A stretch of DNA of 7,051 nucleotides from a bacterium (GTDB lineage Bacteria > Atribacterota > JS1 > SB-45 > 34-128): NCBI GenBank assembly GCA_018903015.1, contig JAHIPR010000094.1:1-7051 (forward strand), read 5' to 3'. The position numbers and the translations under genes are program-made. The notes below the pieces were generated by a model. That model did not search any database. It saw only the letters and a program-made list of their open reading frames with translations, and was not told the DNA's origin. Positions 1 through 5,191 of the stretch are shown here, piece after piece. The stretch's first letter is position 1, and each line of letters starts with the position of its first letter.

Positions 1-671
1 ATTTTATTATTTTTTAAAAGATAAGAAGGTATGCCAATGTCTTCAACTTTTACCTTTCCTGCAAAGCTTGCTCCAGGAAAAAGCAGTAAACCAATTTTTG
101 GCAGTGCTAAAGTAATAGTATGAGTTGCTTTGATGCATGGTCCTTCAATCTTTCCTGAATCTGCATTTAAACCAGAAGGAACATCAATTGCAACTACCTC
201 CTTGTTAGCCACATTAATCAAATTTATTATCTCAGCTTTTAAGTCAGTCACCCTTCCTTGTAATCCGGTTCCTAATATAGCATCAATAATCAAATCAGAA
301 TTTTGTATGGCTTTTTGTATCTCTTCGAGTTTTACTGTTTCTACTTCGATTACTTCGACTCCCATTTTATCAATTATATTTAAATTTTCCCCTGCCTCAT
401 CTTTAATTTTATGAAAAGGAGCCAGGAGAAATACTTTTACTTTCACTCCATAATCATAAAGATGACGGGCAACTACAAAACCATCTCCACCATTATTGCC
501 CGATCCAGCAAAGATGATAATCTTTTTTAATCTTAAGTCAGAATAAATATCTTTCAGGCTTTGAAATATTCTTAATCCGGCATTTTCCATTAAAGCAAGA
601 CCAGATATTTTATTTTCCTCTATTGCTTTGCGATCAATTTCTCTCATTTGCTGACTGGTAACTACCTTCAT
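1..671 (-). CDS. nnrE: NAD(P)H-hydrate epimerase domain, probably the N-terminal half of a bifunctional Nnr protein (partial, 3' end outside window)
   Basis: Epimerizes the R and S forms of hydrated NAD(P)H (NADHX/NADPHX), a cytoplasmic metabolite-repair step that feeds the ADP-dependent dehydratase NnrD. My translation gives 223 codons before the left edge cuts the frame. Family landmarks are MENAG at residues 28-32, the dinucleotide-fold and potassium-binding motif AGSGNNGGDGFVVARHL at 55-71, DAILGTGLQG at 130-139 and AIDVPSGLNADSG at 161-173. The sequence reaches VEDIGIP (209-215), where the YjeF N-terminal domain normally ends. The frame is still open at the edge, which fits fusion to an NnrD kinase-like domain, but that part is not visible. 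The ATG at 669-671 has AAAGGAG (679-685) 7 nt upstream. It lies downstream of acpS, a frequent neighbour of nnr genes, after a 143-nt repeat-filled spacer. Confidence 0.93.
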   Translation of the reverse strand, partial: MKVVTSQQMREIDRKAIEENKISGLALMENAGLRIFQSLKDIYSDLRLKKIIIFAGSGNNGGDGFVVARHLYDYGVKVKVFLLAPFHKIKDEAGENLNIIDKMGVEVIEVETVKLEEIQKAIQNSDLIIDAILGTGLQGRVTDLKAEIINLINVANKEVVAIDVPSGLNADSGKIEGPCIKATHTITLALPKIGLLLFPGASFAGKVKVEDIGIPSYLLKNNK

Positions 672-688
672 AAGATAACTCCTTTGAA

Positions 689-702
689 TTAGTCGTTAGT
701 AC
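689..702 (-). repeat. Two heptad units just upstream of the nnrE ribosome binding site
   Basis: On the minus strand this reads TACTAAC then GACTAAT and ends 3 nt before the nnrE Shine-Dalgarno. The same edge motif recurs as GACTAAT at 2253-2259 and GACGAAT at 3575-3581. I read it as the gene-proximal end of the heptad repeat family seen in the other spacers. Confidence 0.5.
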
Positions 703-710
703 AAGAAGAC

Positions 711-730
711 ACGGCACGCCGTGCCTCTAC
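711..730. repeat. Short GC-rich palindromic element with a GTAG-type end
   Basis: The inverted repeat is GGCACG (713-718), one base, CGTGCC (720-725). A second overlapping pairing, ACGGC (711-715) with GCCGT (718-722), is also possible. On the minus strand the element begins GTAGAGG, similar to the GTAGGGG/GTAAGGG ends of the element at 3691-3763. It is far more GC-rich than its surroundings and has no U-tract on either side, so it looks like a dispersed palindromic repeat rather than an intrinsic terminator. Dispersal across the genome is inferred, not seen. Confidence 0.55.
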
Positions 731-756
731 GCCGACCTGGTATTAATTCTTTAATC

Positions 757-788
757 AGCTAACCAGGTAACCAACTAACTAGCTAACT
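757..788. repeat. Tandem 8-bp repeat, four units, in the acpS-nnrE spacer
   Basis: Four consecutive octads on the + strand: AGCTAACC (757-764), AGGTAACC (765-772), AACTAACT (773-780) and AGCTAACT (781-788). Positions 4-7 (TAAC) are invariant and the rest vary. The array lies 26 nt downstream of the acpS stop and upstream of the palindrome at 711-730, in the direction of transcription. Confidence 0.7.
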
Positions 789-814
789 AAATAGATACGA
801 ATCAGTATTAATTT

Positions 815-1204
815 TCACTTATCAAATAGACCCTCCAGTATTACTTGGGCAATAGCATATTCTTTGGCGTGAGAAATGCTAATAAAATATTTGCTAACTC
901 CTTTTGCAAAAGCAATATTTTTCAATTTTCCAGATGTATTTATAATAGGTTGACCAAGCTCGTTATTGGTTACTTCAATTTCTTTCCAGTTAGCCTCTCT
1001 TAATCCTAATCCCAATGCTTTTAATAGTGCTTCTTTAGCGGCAAATTTTCCGGCATAAGATTGATATTTGTTGCCCTTCTTTTTTTCACAATATTCTTTC
1101 TCCAGGGAGGTAAATATCCTGAAAATAAAATTATCTCCCCACTTTTTAATTATTTTTTCTATTCTTTCTATTTTGACTAAATCTATTCCACAACCTATAA
1201 TCAA
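815..1204 (-). CDS. acpS: Holo-[acyl-carrier-protein] synthase
   Basis: Transfers the 4'-phosphopantetheine arm of CoA to a serine of apo-ACP, activating it for fatty acid synthesis in the cytoplasm. The 129-residue length is typical of AcpS-type (group I, trimeric) phosphopantetheinyl transferases. Visible motifs are GIDLVKIERI at 6-15, with Asp8 the expected magnesium ligand; GKFAAKEALLKAL at 52-64, with Glu58 the second acidic ligand; and the C-terminal ISISHAKEYAIAQVI at 108-122. The start is TTG (1202-1204), because the resulting N-terminus MIIGCGIDLV matches the family exactly. An AAGGA (1214-1218) lies 9 nt upstream, and no ATG, GTG or other TTG is in reach. It follows fxsA after 52 nt, so co-transcription is likely. 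nnrE follows downstream. Confidence 0.95.
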   Translation of the reverse strand: MIIGCGIDLVKIERIEKIIKKWGDNFIFRIFTSLEKEYCEKKKGNKYQSYAGKFAAKEALLKALGLGLREANWKEIEVTNNELGQPIINTSGKLKNIAFAKGVSKYFISISHAKEYAIAQVILEGLFDK

Positions 1205-1256
1205 TAATATTATTCCTTTTTCTTACTATTTTTTAGCTGTAAATGAATAAGTATTT

Positions 1257-1652
1257 TTAAAACTCTCTATAATAAAAATTACCCTCTTTTATCTTTCCTT
1301 TTAGCCACTTTAATAAATATTTTTTAACTATGCTTCTGCTAACGGGCATTAAAAAAATAAAACCTAATATATCTGTAACAAAACCGGGAGTAAGAAGTAA
1401 TATCCCTCCGGCCAGGATAATTGCTCCCTGAATTAAGCTGTCCCCTGGCATGATCCCCTCATTTAAATCGTTCTGAATCTTCCTTAAAATCATAAACCCT
1501 TGACTTTTTACCAGGTATGCTCCAATAATCCCGGTTAAGATGATTACACCAATTGTGGTTAGACTCCCTATCTTCTTCCCCACTTCAATTAGAATATACA
1601 GTTCTGTTACTGGAATTATTACAAATAGTATTAATAGTTTAGTAAAAAACAT
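1257..1652 (-). CDS. fxsA: FxsA family membrane protein
   Basis: A 131-residue integral membrane protein of the FxsA family, whose founding Escherichia coli member relieves F-plasmid exclusion of phage T7 when overproduced; the normal cellular role is not well defined. Hydrophobic segments lie at about 5-24, 29-48 and 74-103. The last is long and is broken by the family signature GGILLLTPGFVTDILG (82-97), with MPVSR at 102-106. Other conserved features are PVTELYILIEVG at 14-25 and TGIIGAYLVKSQG at 40-52. The cytoplasmic tail (107-131) is lysine-rich. The ATG at 1650-1652 is preceded 6 nt upstream by GGGAG (1659-1663). It sits between the thioesterase gene (140-nt gap) and acpS (52-nt gap) on the same strand. 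Confidence 0.93.
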   Translation of the reverse strand: MFFTKLLILFVIIPVTELYILIEVGKKIGSLTTIGVIILTGIIGAYLVKSQGFMILRKIQNDLNEGIMPGDSLIQGAIILAGGILLLTPGFVTDILGFIFLMPVSRSIVKKYLLKWLKGKIKEGNFYYREF

Positions 1653-1768
1653 CGTTTGCTCCCATTCATTATTAATCTGATTATTTTAAGAAAGTCCGGC
1701 AATTAACCTTATTAAATACTAAAATCTTACTTAGGTAAATCTATTGTTCTTCAATCCAATATATCTGA

Positions 1769-1796
1769 TTTATATAATGTCTAAAATAAAAATCAA
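1769..1796 (-). promoter_or_regulatory. Weak candidate promoter for fxsA-acpS
   Basis: On the minus strand TTGATT (1791-1796) is followed after 16 nt by TATAAA (1769-1774). The -35 part overlaps the end of the thioesterase gene. In AT-rich DNA such a match arises easily by chance, and the leader to fxsA would be over 100 nt, so this is only a candidate. I see nothing else in the 140-nt spacer. Confidence 0.22.
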
Positions 1797-2230
1797 GGAC
1801 GCATATATTCCTCTACTTCTTTCTGCATCTCCTTAGATAAAACTATAAATTTCCCCTTTGCCTCGGTAAATAAAGTGCCATCTTCTGAACGAGCTTCCGC
1901 TTGAGCCTCAATCATTCTGCCTAAATCTTTAGTCATCTGTGCGGTAAAGATAATTTTTTCACCTACCAGGGCTTTTTTTCTGTATTTGATGTTTATTTCT
2001 ACGGTCATAGTCATCACATCCTTAGTTATGATTGCAGTTCTGCCCATTATCTCATCTAAAATAGAAAATAATATTCCTCCGTGAACAATTCCTTTAAAGC
2101 CTTGATGTTTTGATTCGGGAATAAACTCCGCTTTAACTTTATACTGGTCTCTAAAAAAAACAATGTTTAAACCGATAGGATTGCCTTTTCCACAGACAAA
2201 ACAGTTCGCATATCCTGGTAAAGCTTGCAA
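1793..2230 (-). CDS. PaaI-like hotdog-fold thioesterase
   Basis: A 145-residue single-domain hotdog (4HBT superfamily) protein, expected to hydrolyse an acyl-CoA or related thioester in the cytoplasm; the substrate cannot be read from sequence. The N-terminus has the subfamily pattern CFVCGKGNPIGL (10-21). The core helix motif IVHGGILFSILDEIMG (48-63) carries the His-Gly-Gly (50-52) and Asp59/Glu60 found in PaaI-type enzymes. The strand VEINIKYRKKALVGE (77-91) and the C-terminal EARSEDGTLFTEAKGKF (112-128) complete the fold. Length is normal. The start is TTG (2228-2230) with AGGGAGG (2239-2245) 8 nt upstream, and the codons between hold no ATG or GTG. It is separated from ltaE by a 241-nt repeat spacer and from fxsA by 140 nt. 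Neighbours do not reveal the substrate. Confidence 0.88.
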   Translation of the reverse strand: MQALPGYANCFVCGKGNPIGLNIVFFRDQYKVKAEFIPESKHQGFKGIVHGGILFSILDEIMGRTAIITKDVMTMTVEINIKYRKKALVGEKIIFTAQMTKDLGRMIEAQAEARSEDGTLFTEAKGKFIVLSKEMQKEVEEYMRP

Positions 2231-2238
2231 AAGTAAAA

Positions 2239-2245
2239 CCTCCCT
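2239..2245 (-). promoter_or_regulatory. Ribosome binding site fixing the TTG start of the thioesterase
   Basis: AGGGAGG on the minus strand, 8 nt before TTG (2228-2230). The only in-frame codons between it and the TTG are non-start codons, so this site decides the UUG start. Confidence 0.75.
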
Positions 2246-2252
2246 ACATTAA

Positions 2253-2298
2253 TTAGTCGCTAGTGAATAGTATAGCGGATAGCGTTTAGCGTATAGTT
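2253..2298 (-). repeat. Heptad repeat array A upstream of the thioesterase gene
   Basis: On the + strand the core is TAGCGGA (2273-2279), TAGCGTT (2280-2286), TAGCGTA (2287-2293), then TAGTT (2294-2298). Between 2253 and 2272 are looser units, with minus-strand GACTAAT (2253-2259) and CACTAGC (2260-2266) nearest the gene. The core is the inverted counterpart of the array at 2422-2454 and nearly identical to that at 3621-3646. Confidence 0.75.
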
Positions 2299-2307
2299 TT
2301 GGATTAG

Positions 2308-2321
2308 CAAGATACAAGTAT
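2308..2321. repeat. Two heptads resembling the 3575-3609 array, opposite orientation
   Basis: CAAGATA (2308-2314) followed by CAAGTAT (2315-2321) on the + strand. The minus strand of 3589-3602 contains ATACAAGATACGAG, which shares CAAGATA. Short and AT-rich, so the assignment is tentative. Confidence 0.35.
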
Positions 2322-2333
2322 TTATAATTTACT

Positions 2334-2365
2334 AATTGGCCTATTGACCAATTTACCAATTAAAT
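2334..2365. repeat. Tandem 8-bp repeat of AATTGACC type, four units
   Basis: Consecutive + strand octads AATTGGCC (2334-2341), TATTGACC (2342-2349), AATTTACC (2350-2357) and AATTAAAT (2358-2365). A further AATTTACC sits at 2383-2390 and an inverted copy, GGTCAATT, at 2392-2399. The last octad is the left half of a perfect 14-bp palindrome, AATTAAATTTAATT (2358-2371). The set lies between the two facing heptad arrays. Confidence 0.65.
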
Positions 2366-2368
2366 TTA

Positions 2369-2397
2369 ATTTAATAATCTGCAATTTACCCGGTCAA
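2369..2397 (-). promoter_or_regulatory. Candidate promoter for the thioesterase gene, -35 supplied by an octad copy
   Basis: On the minus strand TTGACC (2392-2397) is followed after 17 nt by TTAAAT (2369-2374). The -35 matches TTGACA at five of six positions and lies within the inverted AATTGACC octad; the -10 matches TATAAT at four of six. Spacing is ideal but the -10 is weak in AT-rich DNA. Confidence 0.3.
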
Positions 2398-2421
2398 TTC
2401 TAATCTGATTCCCTCTTTTCT

Positions 2422-2454
2422 AACTATACGCTCTACGCTAAACGCTATCCGCTA
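2422..2454 (+). repeat. Heptad repeat array B, inverted partner of array A
   Basis: On the + strand, after AACTA, the units are TACGCTC (2427-2433), TACGCTA (2434-2440), AACGCTA (2441-2447) and TCCGCTA (2448-2454). The reverse complement matches array A (2273-2298) except for one extra 7-nt unit, so 33 nt here face 26 nt there. The array starts 18 bp beyond the ltaE stop codon (outer edge 2454). Confidence 0.78.
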
Positions 2455-2471
2455 GAATGGAATACTATATA

Positions 2472-3521
2472 CTAATTTCTGACTATTTCTTTTATCGCCT
2501 TTATAGTGGTATAAATATCATTTTCACTAATTCCGTAATGAGTAACCAAACGAACTTTGGTAGGTGGTCGCGGTGAACCTAATATATTATACTCTGCCAA
2601 CTTAGGCAAAAACTGGTAAGTATCCATACCAGATTTATTAAGGTCAAAATAGACCATATTAGTCTGAATTGTCTCTAAATCAACTTTTATTCCACTTATA
2701 TCAGCCAAACCCTCTCCTAATATTCGTGCATTTTTATGGTCTTCTCCTAATCTTTCTACCATATTTTCAATGGCAATTATACCAGCTGCTGCTAAAATAC
2801 CTGCTTGTCTCATTCCTCCTCCCAGCATCTTTCTATTTTTACGTGCTCTTTGAATAAATTCCTTTGAACCGGCTAAAATCGAACCTACCGGAGCGCTAAG
2901 ACCCTTGGAAAGACAGAACATTACTGAGTCAACATCTTTAGTGAGGAGAATGGGTTCGATATCTAAAGCTATAGCAGCATTAAATATTCGAGCTCCATCC
3001 AAATGAACAGCAATATTTCTTTGATGAGCTAACTGACAGATTTCCCCGGTTAATTTAGGCGAGGTAATTGTTCCACCCGCCCGATTATGAGTATTTTCTA
3101 AACAGATTAAAGTCGTCTTAGGGTAATGAAGATTTTCATCTCTTAATGTTCCCCTAATATTCTGAGGATTAAGAATTCCTCTATCTCCGACAATCAGCCG
3201 TGGTATCACACCCGCTACTGCCGACATACCTCCCACTTCATAATAATAAATATGGGAGTCCCCCTCTAAAATTACTTCATCTCCTCTTTGACAATGAGTC
3301 AATAGCGCAATAAGATTACCCATAGTGCCACTGGACACAAATAACGCTGCCTCTTTCCCCAGTTTCTTAGCAGCCAATTCTTCCAGTTGATTAACTGTAG
3401 GATCTTCTTGGTAAACATCATCCCCAACATTAGCATTTTTCATTGCCTCTCTCATCTCATTCGTAGGCAAAGTAACTGTATCACTTCTCAAATCAATTTT
3501 TTTTAACTGATAATTACTAAT
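2472..3521 (-). CDS. ltaE: Low-specificity L-threonine aldolase, probable AUU start
   Basis: PLP enzyme (fold type I, aspartate aminotransferase superfamily) cleaving threonine or allo-threonine to glycine and acetaldehyde. Counting from ATT at 3519-3521 gives 349 residues, close to the usual 330-350. Landmarks in that numbering are DLRSDTVTLPT (10-20), VGDDVYQEDPTV (32-43), FVSSGTMGN (61-69), EGDSH with the PLP-stacking His90, LENTHNRAGG (141-150), HLDGAR with Asp175 for the pyridine nitrogen, and LSKGLSAPVGS with Schiff-base Lys206. The TTG at 3489-3491 would begin at L11 of DLRSD, removing part of a conserved N-terminal motif, and has no Shine-Dalgarno. The only good one, GGAGGTG (3528-3534), faces ATT codons at 3522-3524 and 3519-3521, just after an in-frame TAG (3525-3527). 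Function is sure; the start is inferred. Confidence 0.9.
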   Translation of the reverse strand: MSNYQLKKIDLRSDTVTLPTNEMREAMKNANVGDDVYQEDPTVNQLEELAAKKLGKEAALFVSSGTMGNLIALLTHCQRGDEVILEGDSHIYYYEVGGMSAVAGVIPRLIVGDRGILNPQNIRGTLRDENLHYPKTTLICLENTHNRAGGTITSPKLTGEICQLAHQRNIAVHLDGARIFNAAIALDIEPILLTKDVDSVMFCLSKGLSAPVGSILAGSKEFIQRARKNRKMLGGGMRQAGILAAAGIIAIENMVERLGEDHKNARILGEGLADISGIKVDLETIQTNMVYFDLNKSGMDTYQFLPKLAEYNILGSPRPPTKVRLVTHYGISENDIYTTIKAIKEIVRN

Positions 3522-3527
3522 AATCTA

Positions 3528-3534
3528 CACCTCC
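3528..3534 (-). promoter_or_regulatory. Strong Shine-Dalgarno pointing at an ATT start of ltaE
   Basis: GGAGGTG on the minus strand, a seven-base match to the 16S rRNA tail. From GGAGG the distance is 5 nt to ATT at 3522-3524 and 8 nt to ATT at 3519-3521. No ATG, GTG or TTG in the ltaE frame lies within 35 nt of it, and an in-frame TAG at 3525-3527 blocks any earlier start. Confidence 0.75.
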
Positions 3535-3574
3535 AAAAAATATAAATTATTCATGAGTCAGAAGCCAGAATTAA

Positions 3575-3609
3575 TTCGTCGTTCGTATCTCGTATCTTGT
3601 ATTTCGTAC
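3575..3609 (-). repeat. Heptad repeat array D (TACGARA type) in the ltaE leader
   Basis: Five 7-bp units on the minus strand: TACGAAA-like at the distal end (3603-3609 reads GTACGAA in this phase), then units around TACAAGA, TACGAGA, TACGAAC, and GACGAAT at the gene-proximal edge. On the + strand the phase is TTCGTCG (3575-3581), TTCGTAT, CTCGTAT, CTTGTAT, TTCGTAC (3603-3609). It is separated from array C by only 4 nt. Confidence 0.72.
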
Positions 3610-3613
3610 ATTA

Positions 3614-3646
3614 TAGCGTATAGCGGGTAGCGTTTAGCGTATAGTT
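3614..3646 (-). repeat. Heptad repeat array C (TACGCTA type)
   Basis: On the + strand: TAGCGTA (3614-3620), TAGCGGG (3621-3627), TAGCGTT (3628-3634), TAGCGTA (3635-3641), then TAGTT (3642-3646). The last 20 nt equal the end of array A (2279-2298) with a single difference at the first base. Same orientation as A, opposite to B. With array D it forms a nearly continuous block of nine heptads. Confidence 0.78.
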
Positions 3647-3690
3647 AATAACAGACGAGAGCTTGTCTTCCAGAATTCACAATTTTGTTT

Positions 3691-3763
3691 TGTAGGGGAC
3701 GTATTTATCCAACCCAGGGTTTTAGTAAATTTTCTTGCGGGCTCGATGAATCGAGCCCTTACA
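3691..3763. repeat. 73-bp element with GTAG-type ends and an internal perfect hairpin
   Basis: The ends TGTAGGGG (3691-3698) and CCCTTACA (3756-3763) are inverted copies with one mismatch. Near the right end GGGCTCGAT (3739-3747) and ATCGAGCCC (3750-3758) form a perfect 9-bp inverted repeat around 2 nt. It starts 17 bp downstream of the glnA stop. Read on the minus strand the hairpin is followed by GCAAGAAAATTT, not a T-run, so it is a poor intrinsic terminator. It encodes nothing. A small non-autonomous (MITE- or REP-like) element is the best reading, by inference. Confidence 0.5.
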
Positions 3764-3774
3764 CGCTACACGCT
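3761..3774 (-). repeat. Tandem heptad pair immediately after glnA
   Basis: Two exact copies of ACACGCT on the + strand (3761-3767, 3768-3774), reading AGCGTGT twice on the minus strand. They begin 5 nt after the glnA stop codon and overlap the right end of the 73-bp element. The unit resembles the TAGCGTA heptads. Confidence 0.55.
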
Positions 3775-3779
3775 GTTTC

Positions 3780-5108
3780 TTAATAAATCATCAAATATCT
3801 ATCCAATTCCCACTGGTGAACTTGAATTCGATAGTCTTCCCATTCTTCTCTCTTGGCCTCGATATAATTTTTTAAAATATGATTGGTTAAAGCAGATTTT
3901 ACTACTTCGTCCTTATCTAATTCTATCAAAGCTTCTTCCAAGGTAGAAGGTAAACTTTCAATACCCAAAGATTTTTTCTCCTCTTTACTCATAGTATAAA
4001 TATTTTGACTTACCGGCTCCCCTGGATTAATCTGGTTCTTAATTCCATCTATTCCTGCTTTTAGAATTACTGCAAAAGCTAAATAAGGATTACAGGATGG
4101 ATCAGGACTTCTCAGCTCAGCTCTGGCACCTTCTCCTCTAGCTGCAGGTACTCTGATTAAAGGGCTGCGATTTCTCTCTGACCAGGCAATATAAACCGGC
4201 GCTTCGTAACCAGGAGTTAACCTCTTATAAGAATTTACCAAAGGATTGGTAATAGCGGTAAAACCTTTGGCATGTCTTAATAATCCACCTATAAAATATA
4301 AGGCTTCTTTGCTCAGTTCACATTTTCCCTTGGGGTCATAAAAGACATTCTTACCATTTTTAAATAGTGAAATATGAGTGTGCATACCAGAACCATTTAT
4401 TCCGAAAACAGGCTTGGGCATAAAGGTAACATGTAAATTATGTTTTAGAGCTATGGTTTTACCGGTGAGTTTTAAAGTCATTATTCTATCGGCAGCAGTG
4501 AGAGCATCGCAATACCTGAAATCAATCTCATGCTGACCGGGAGCAACTTCGTGATGTGAGGCTTCAATCTCAAAACCTAATTTTTCTAAAACAATTACCA
4601 TATCTCTTCTCGCTTCTTCCCCTAAATCAACGGGTAAAAGGTCGAAATACCCTCCTCGATCATGAGTCTTGGTAGTCGCCTCTCCTTCCTCATTTCTAAA
4701 AAATAAAAAGAATTCTACTTCTGGTCCAAAATTGGTAGAATATCCCATCTCTTCCACTTCTTCCAATACTTTCTTTAAATTATTCCTGGGACAACCATCA
4801 AAGGGTGAGCCATCAGGATTATAAACATCACAGGTAATTCGGGCTACATCTTTATCTTCTTCCCAGGGATTTATCGTGAAGGTGGAGTAATCTGGTTTTA
4901 AAAACATATCTGATTCTTCAATCCGCACAAAACCTTGGATAGAAGAGCCGTCGAACATAATCTCCCCATTAAGGGCTTTTTTCAGTTCTCTTACCGGAAT
5001 TTCTACATTCTTAGGCATTCCTAAAATATCGGTAAATCTCAATCTTATAAATTTTATATTTAGCTCTTTAGCCTTATTTAAAATCATTTCTTTGGTCATT
5101 TTTTCCAT
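3780..5108 (-). CDS. glnA: Glutamine synthetase, type I-alpha
   Basis: Dodecameric cytoplasmic enzyme making glutamine from glutamate, ammonia and ATP, the main ammonium-assimilation step. The 442 residues align closely with the Bacillus subtilis enzyme as I recall it (444 residues). The beta-grasp domain carries [18 protein letters not shown] (51-68), including Arg62, the position tied to glutamine feedback inhibition. Metal-binding Glu130, Glu132, Glu187 and Glu194 are present. Others are His243 in INGSGMHTH (237-245), flap Glu302 in [13 protein letters not shown] (292-304), and Glu331/Arg333 in ELRSPDP. The C-terminal region has NIYTMSKEE (369-377), not the NLYDLPPEE adenylylation site, and lacks the I-beta insertion, so control is probably by feedback. 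ATG (5106-5108) follows AGGAGG (5118-5123) by 9 nt; the next ATG (codon 4) is too far. A strong promoter lies upstream. Confidence 0.97.
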   Translation of the reverse strand: MEKMTKEMILNKAKELNIKFIRLRFTDILGMPKNVEIPVRELKKALNGEIMFDGSSIQGFVRIEESDMFLKPDYSTFTINPWEEDKDVARITCDVYNPDGSPFDGCPRNNLKKVLEEVEEMGYSTNFGPEVEFFLFFRNEEGEATTKTHDRGGYFDLLPVDLGEEARRDMVIVLEKLGFEIEASHHEVAPGQHEIDFRYCDALTAADRIMTLKLTGKTIALKHNLHVTFMPKPVFGINGSGMHTHISLFKNGKNVFYDPKGKCELSKEALYFIGGLLRHAKGFTAITNPLVNSYKRLTPGYEAPVYIAWSERNRSPLIRVPAARGEGARAELRSPDPSCNPYLAFAVILKAGIDGIKNQINPGEPVSQNIYTMSKEEKKSLGIESLPSTLEEALIELDKDEVVKSALTNHILKNYIEAKREEWEDYRIQVHQWELDRYLMIY

Positions 5109-5151
5109 TTATAGCTTCCTCCTCAAATTTTTTCTTAAATATATTTTTACA

Positions 5152-5180
5152 ATTATACTCTTTATCTAATAATTTTACAA
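5152..5180 (-). promoter_or_regulatory. Sigma-70/sigma-A type promoter of glnA
   Basis: On the minus strand TTGTAA (5175-5180) is followed after exactly 17 nt by a perfect TATAAT (5152-5157). Transcription would start near 5145, giving a leader of about 37 nt that contains the AGGAGG of glnA. I looked for a GlnR/TnrA-type TGTNA-N7-TNACA operator here and did not find a match. Confidence 0.7.
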
Positions 5181-5191
5181 AATAGATTATT

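Noticed and set aside
130..414. Open frame of 94 codons on the + strand
   Set aside because: It lies antisense within nnrE, whose minus-strand translation carries all the family motifs; the + frame has no recognisable motif or ribosome binding site.
1068..1250. Open frame of 60 codons on the + strand
   Set aside because: Antisense to the acpS N-terminal half and its leader; no independent support.
2253..2454. CRISPR array
   Set aside because: Units are 7-8 bp, directly tandem and degenerate, with no spacers of uniform length and no cas genes nearby.
2669..2857. Open frame of 62 codons on the + strand, leucine-rich
   Set aside because: Antisense shadow of the threonine aldolase gene; its apparent hydrophobicity comes from the AT-rich complement.
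3739..3758. Intrinsic terminator after glnA
   Set aside because: The 9-bp hairpin is perfect but is followed by GCAAGAAAATTT on the minus strand rather than a T-run, and its GTAG-type flanks match a repeat element better.
3746..3946. Open frame on the + strand across the glnA 3' end
   Set aside because: It is antisense to the well-conserved C-terminus of glutamine synthetase and begins inside the palindromic element.
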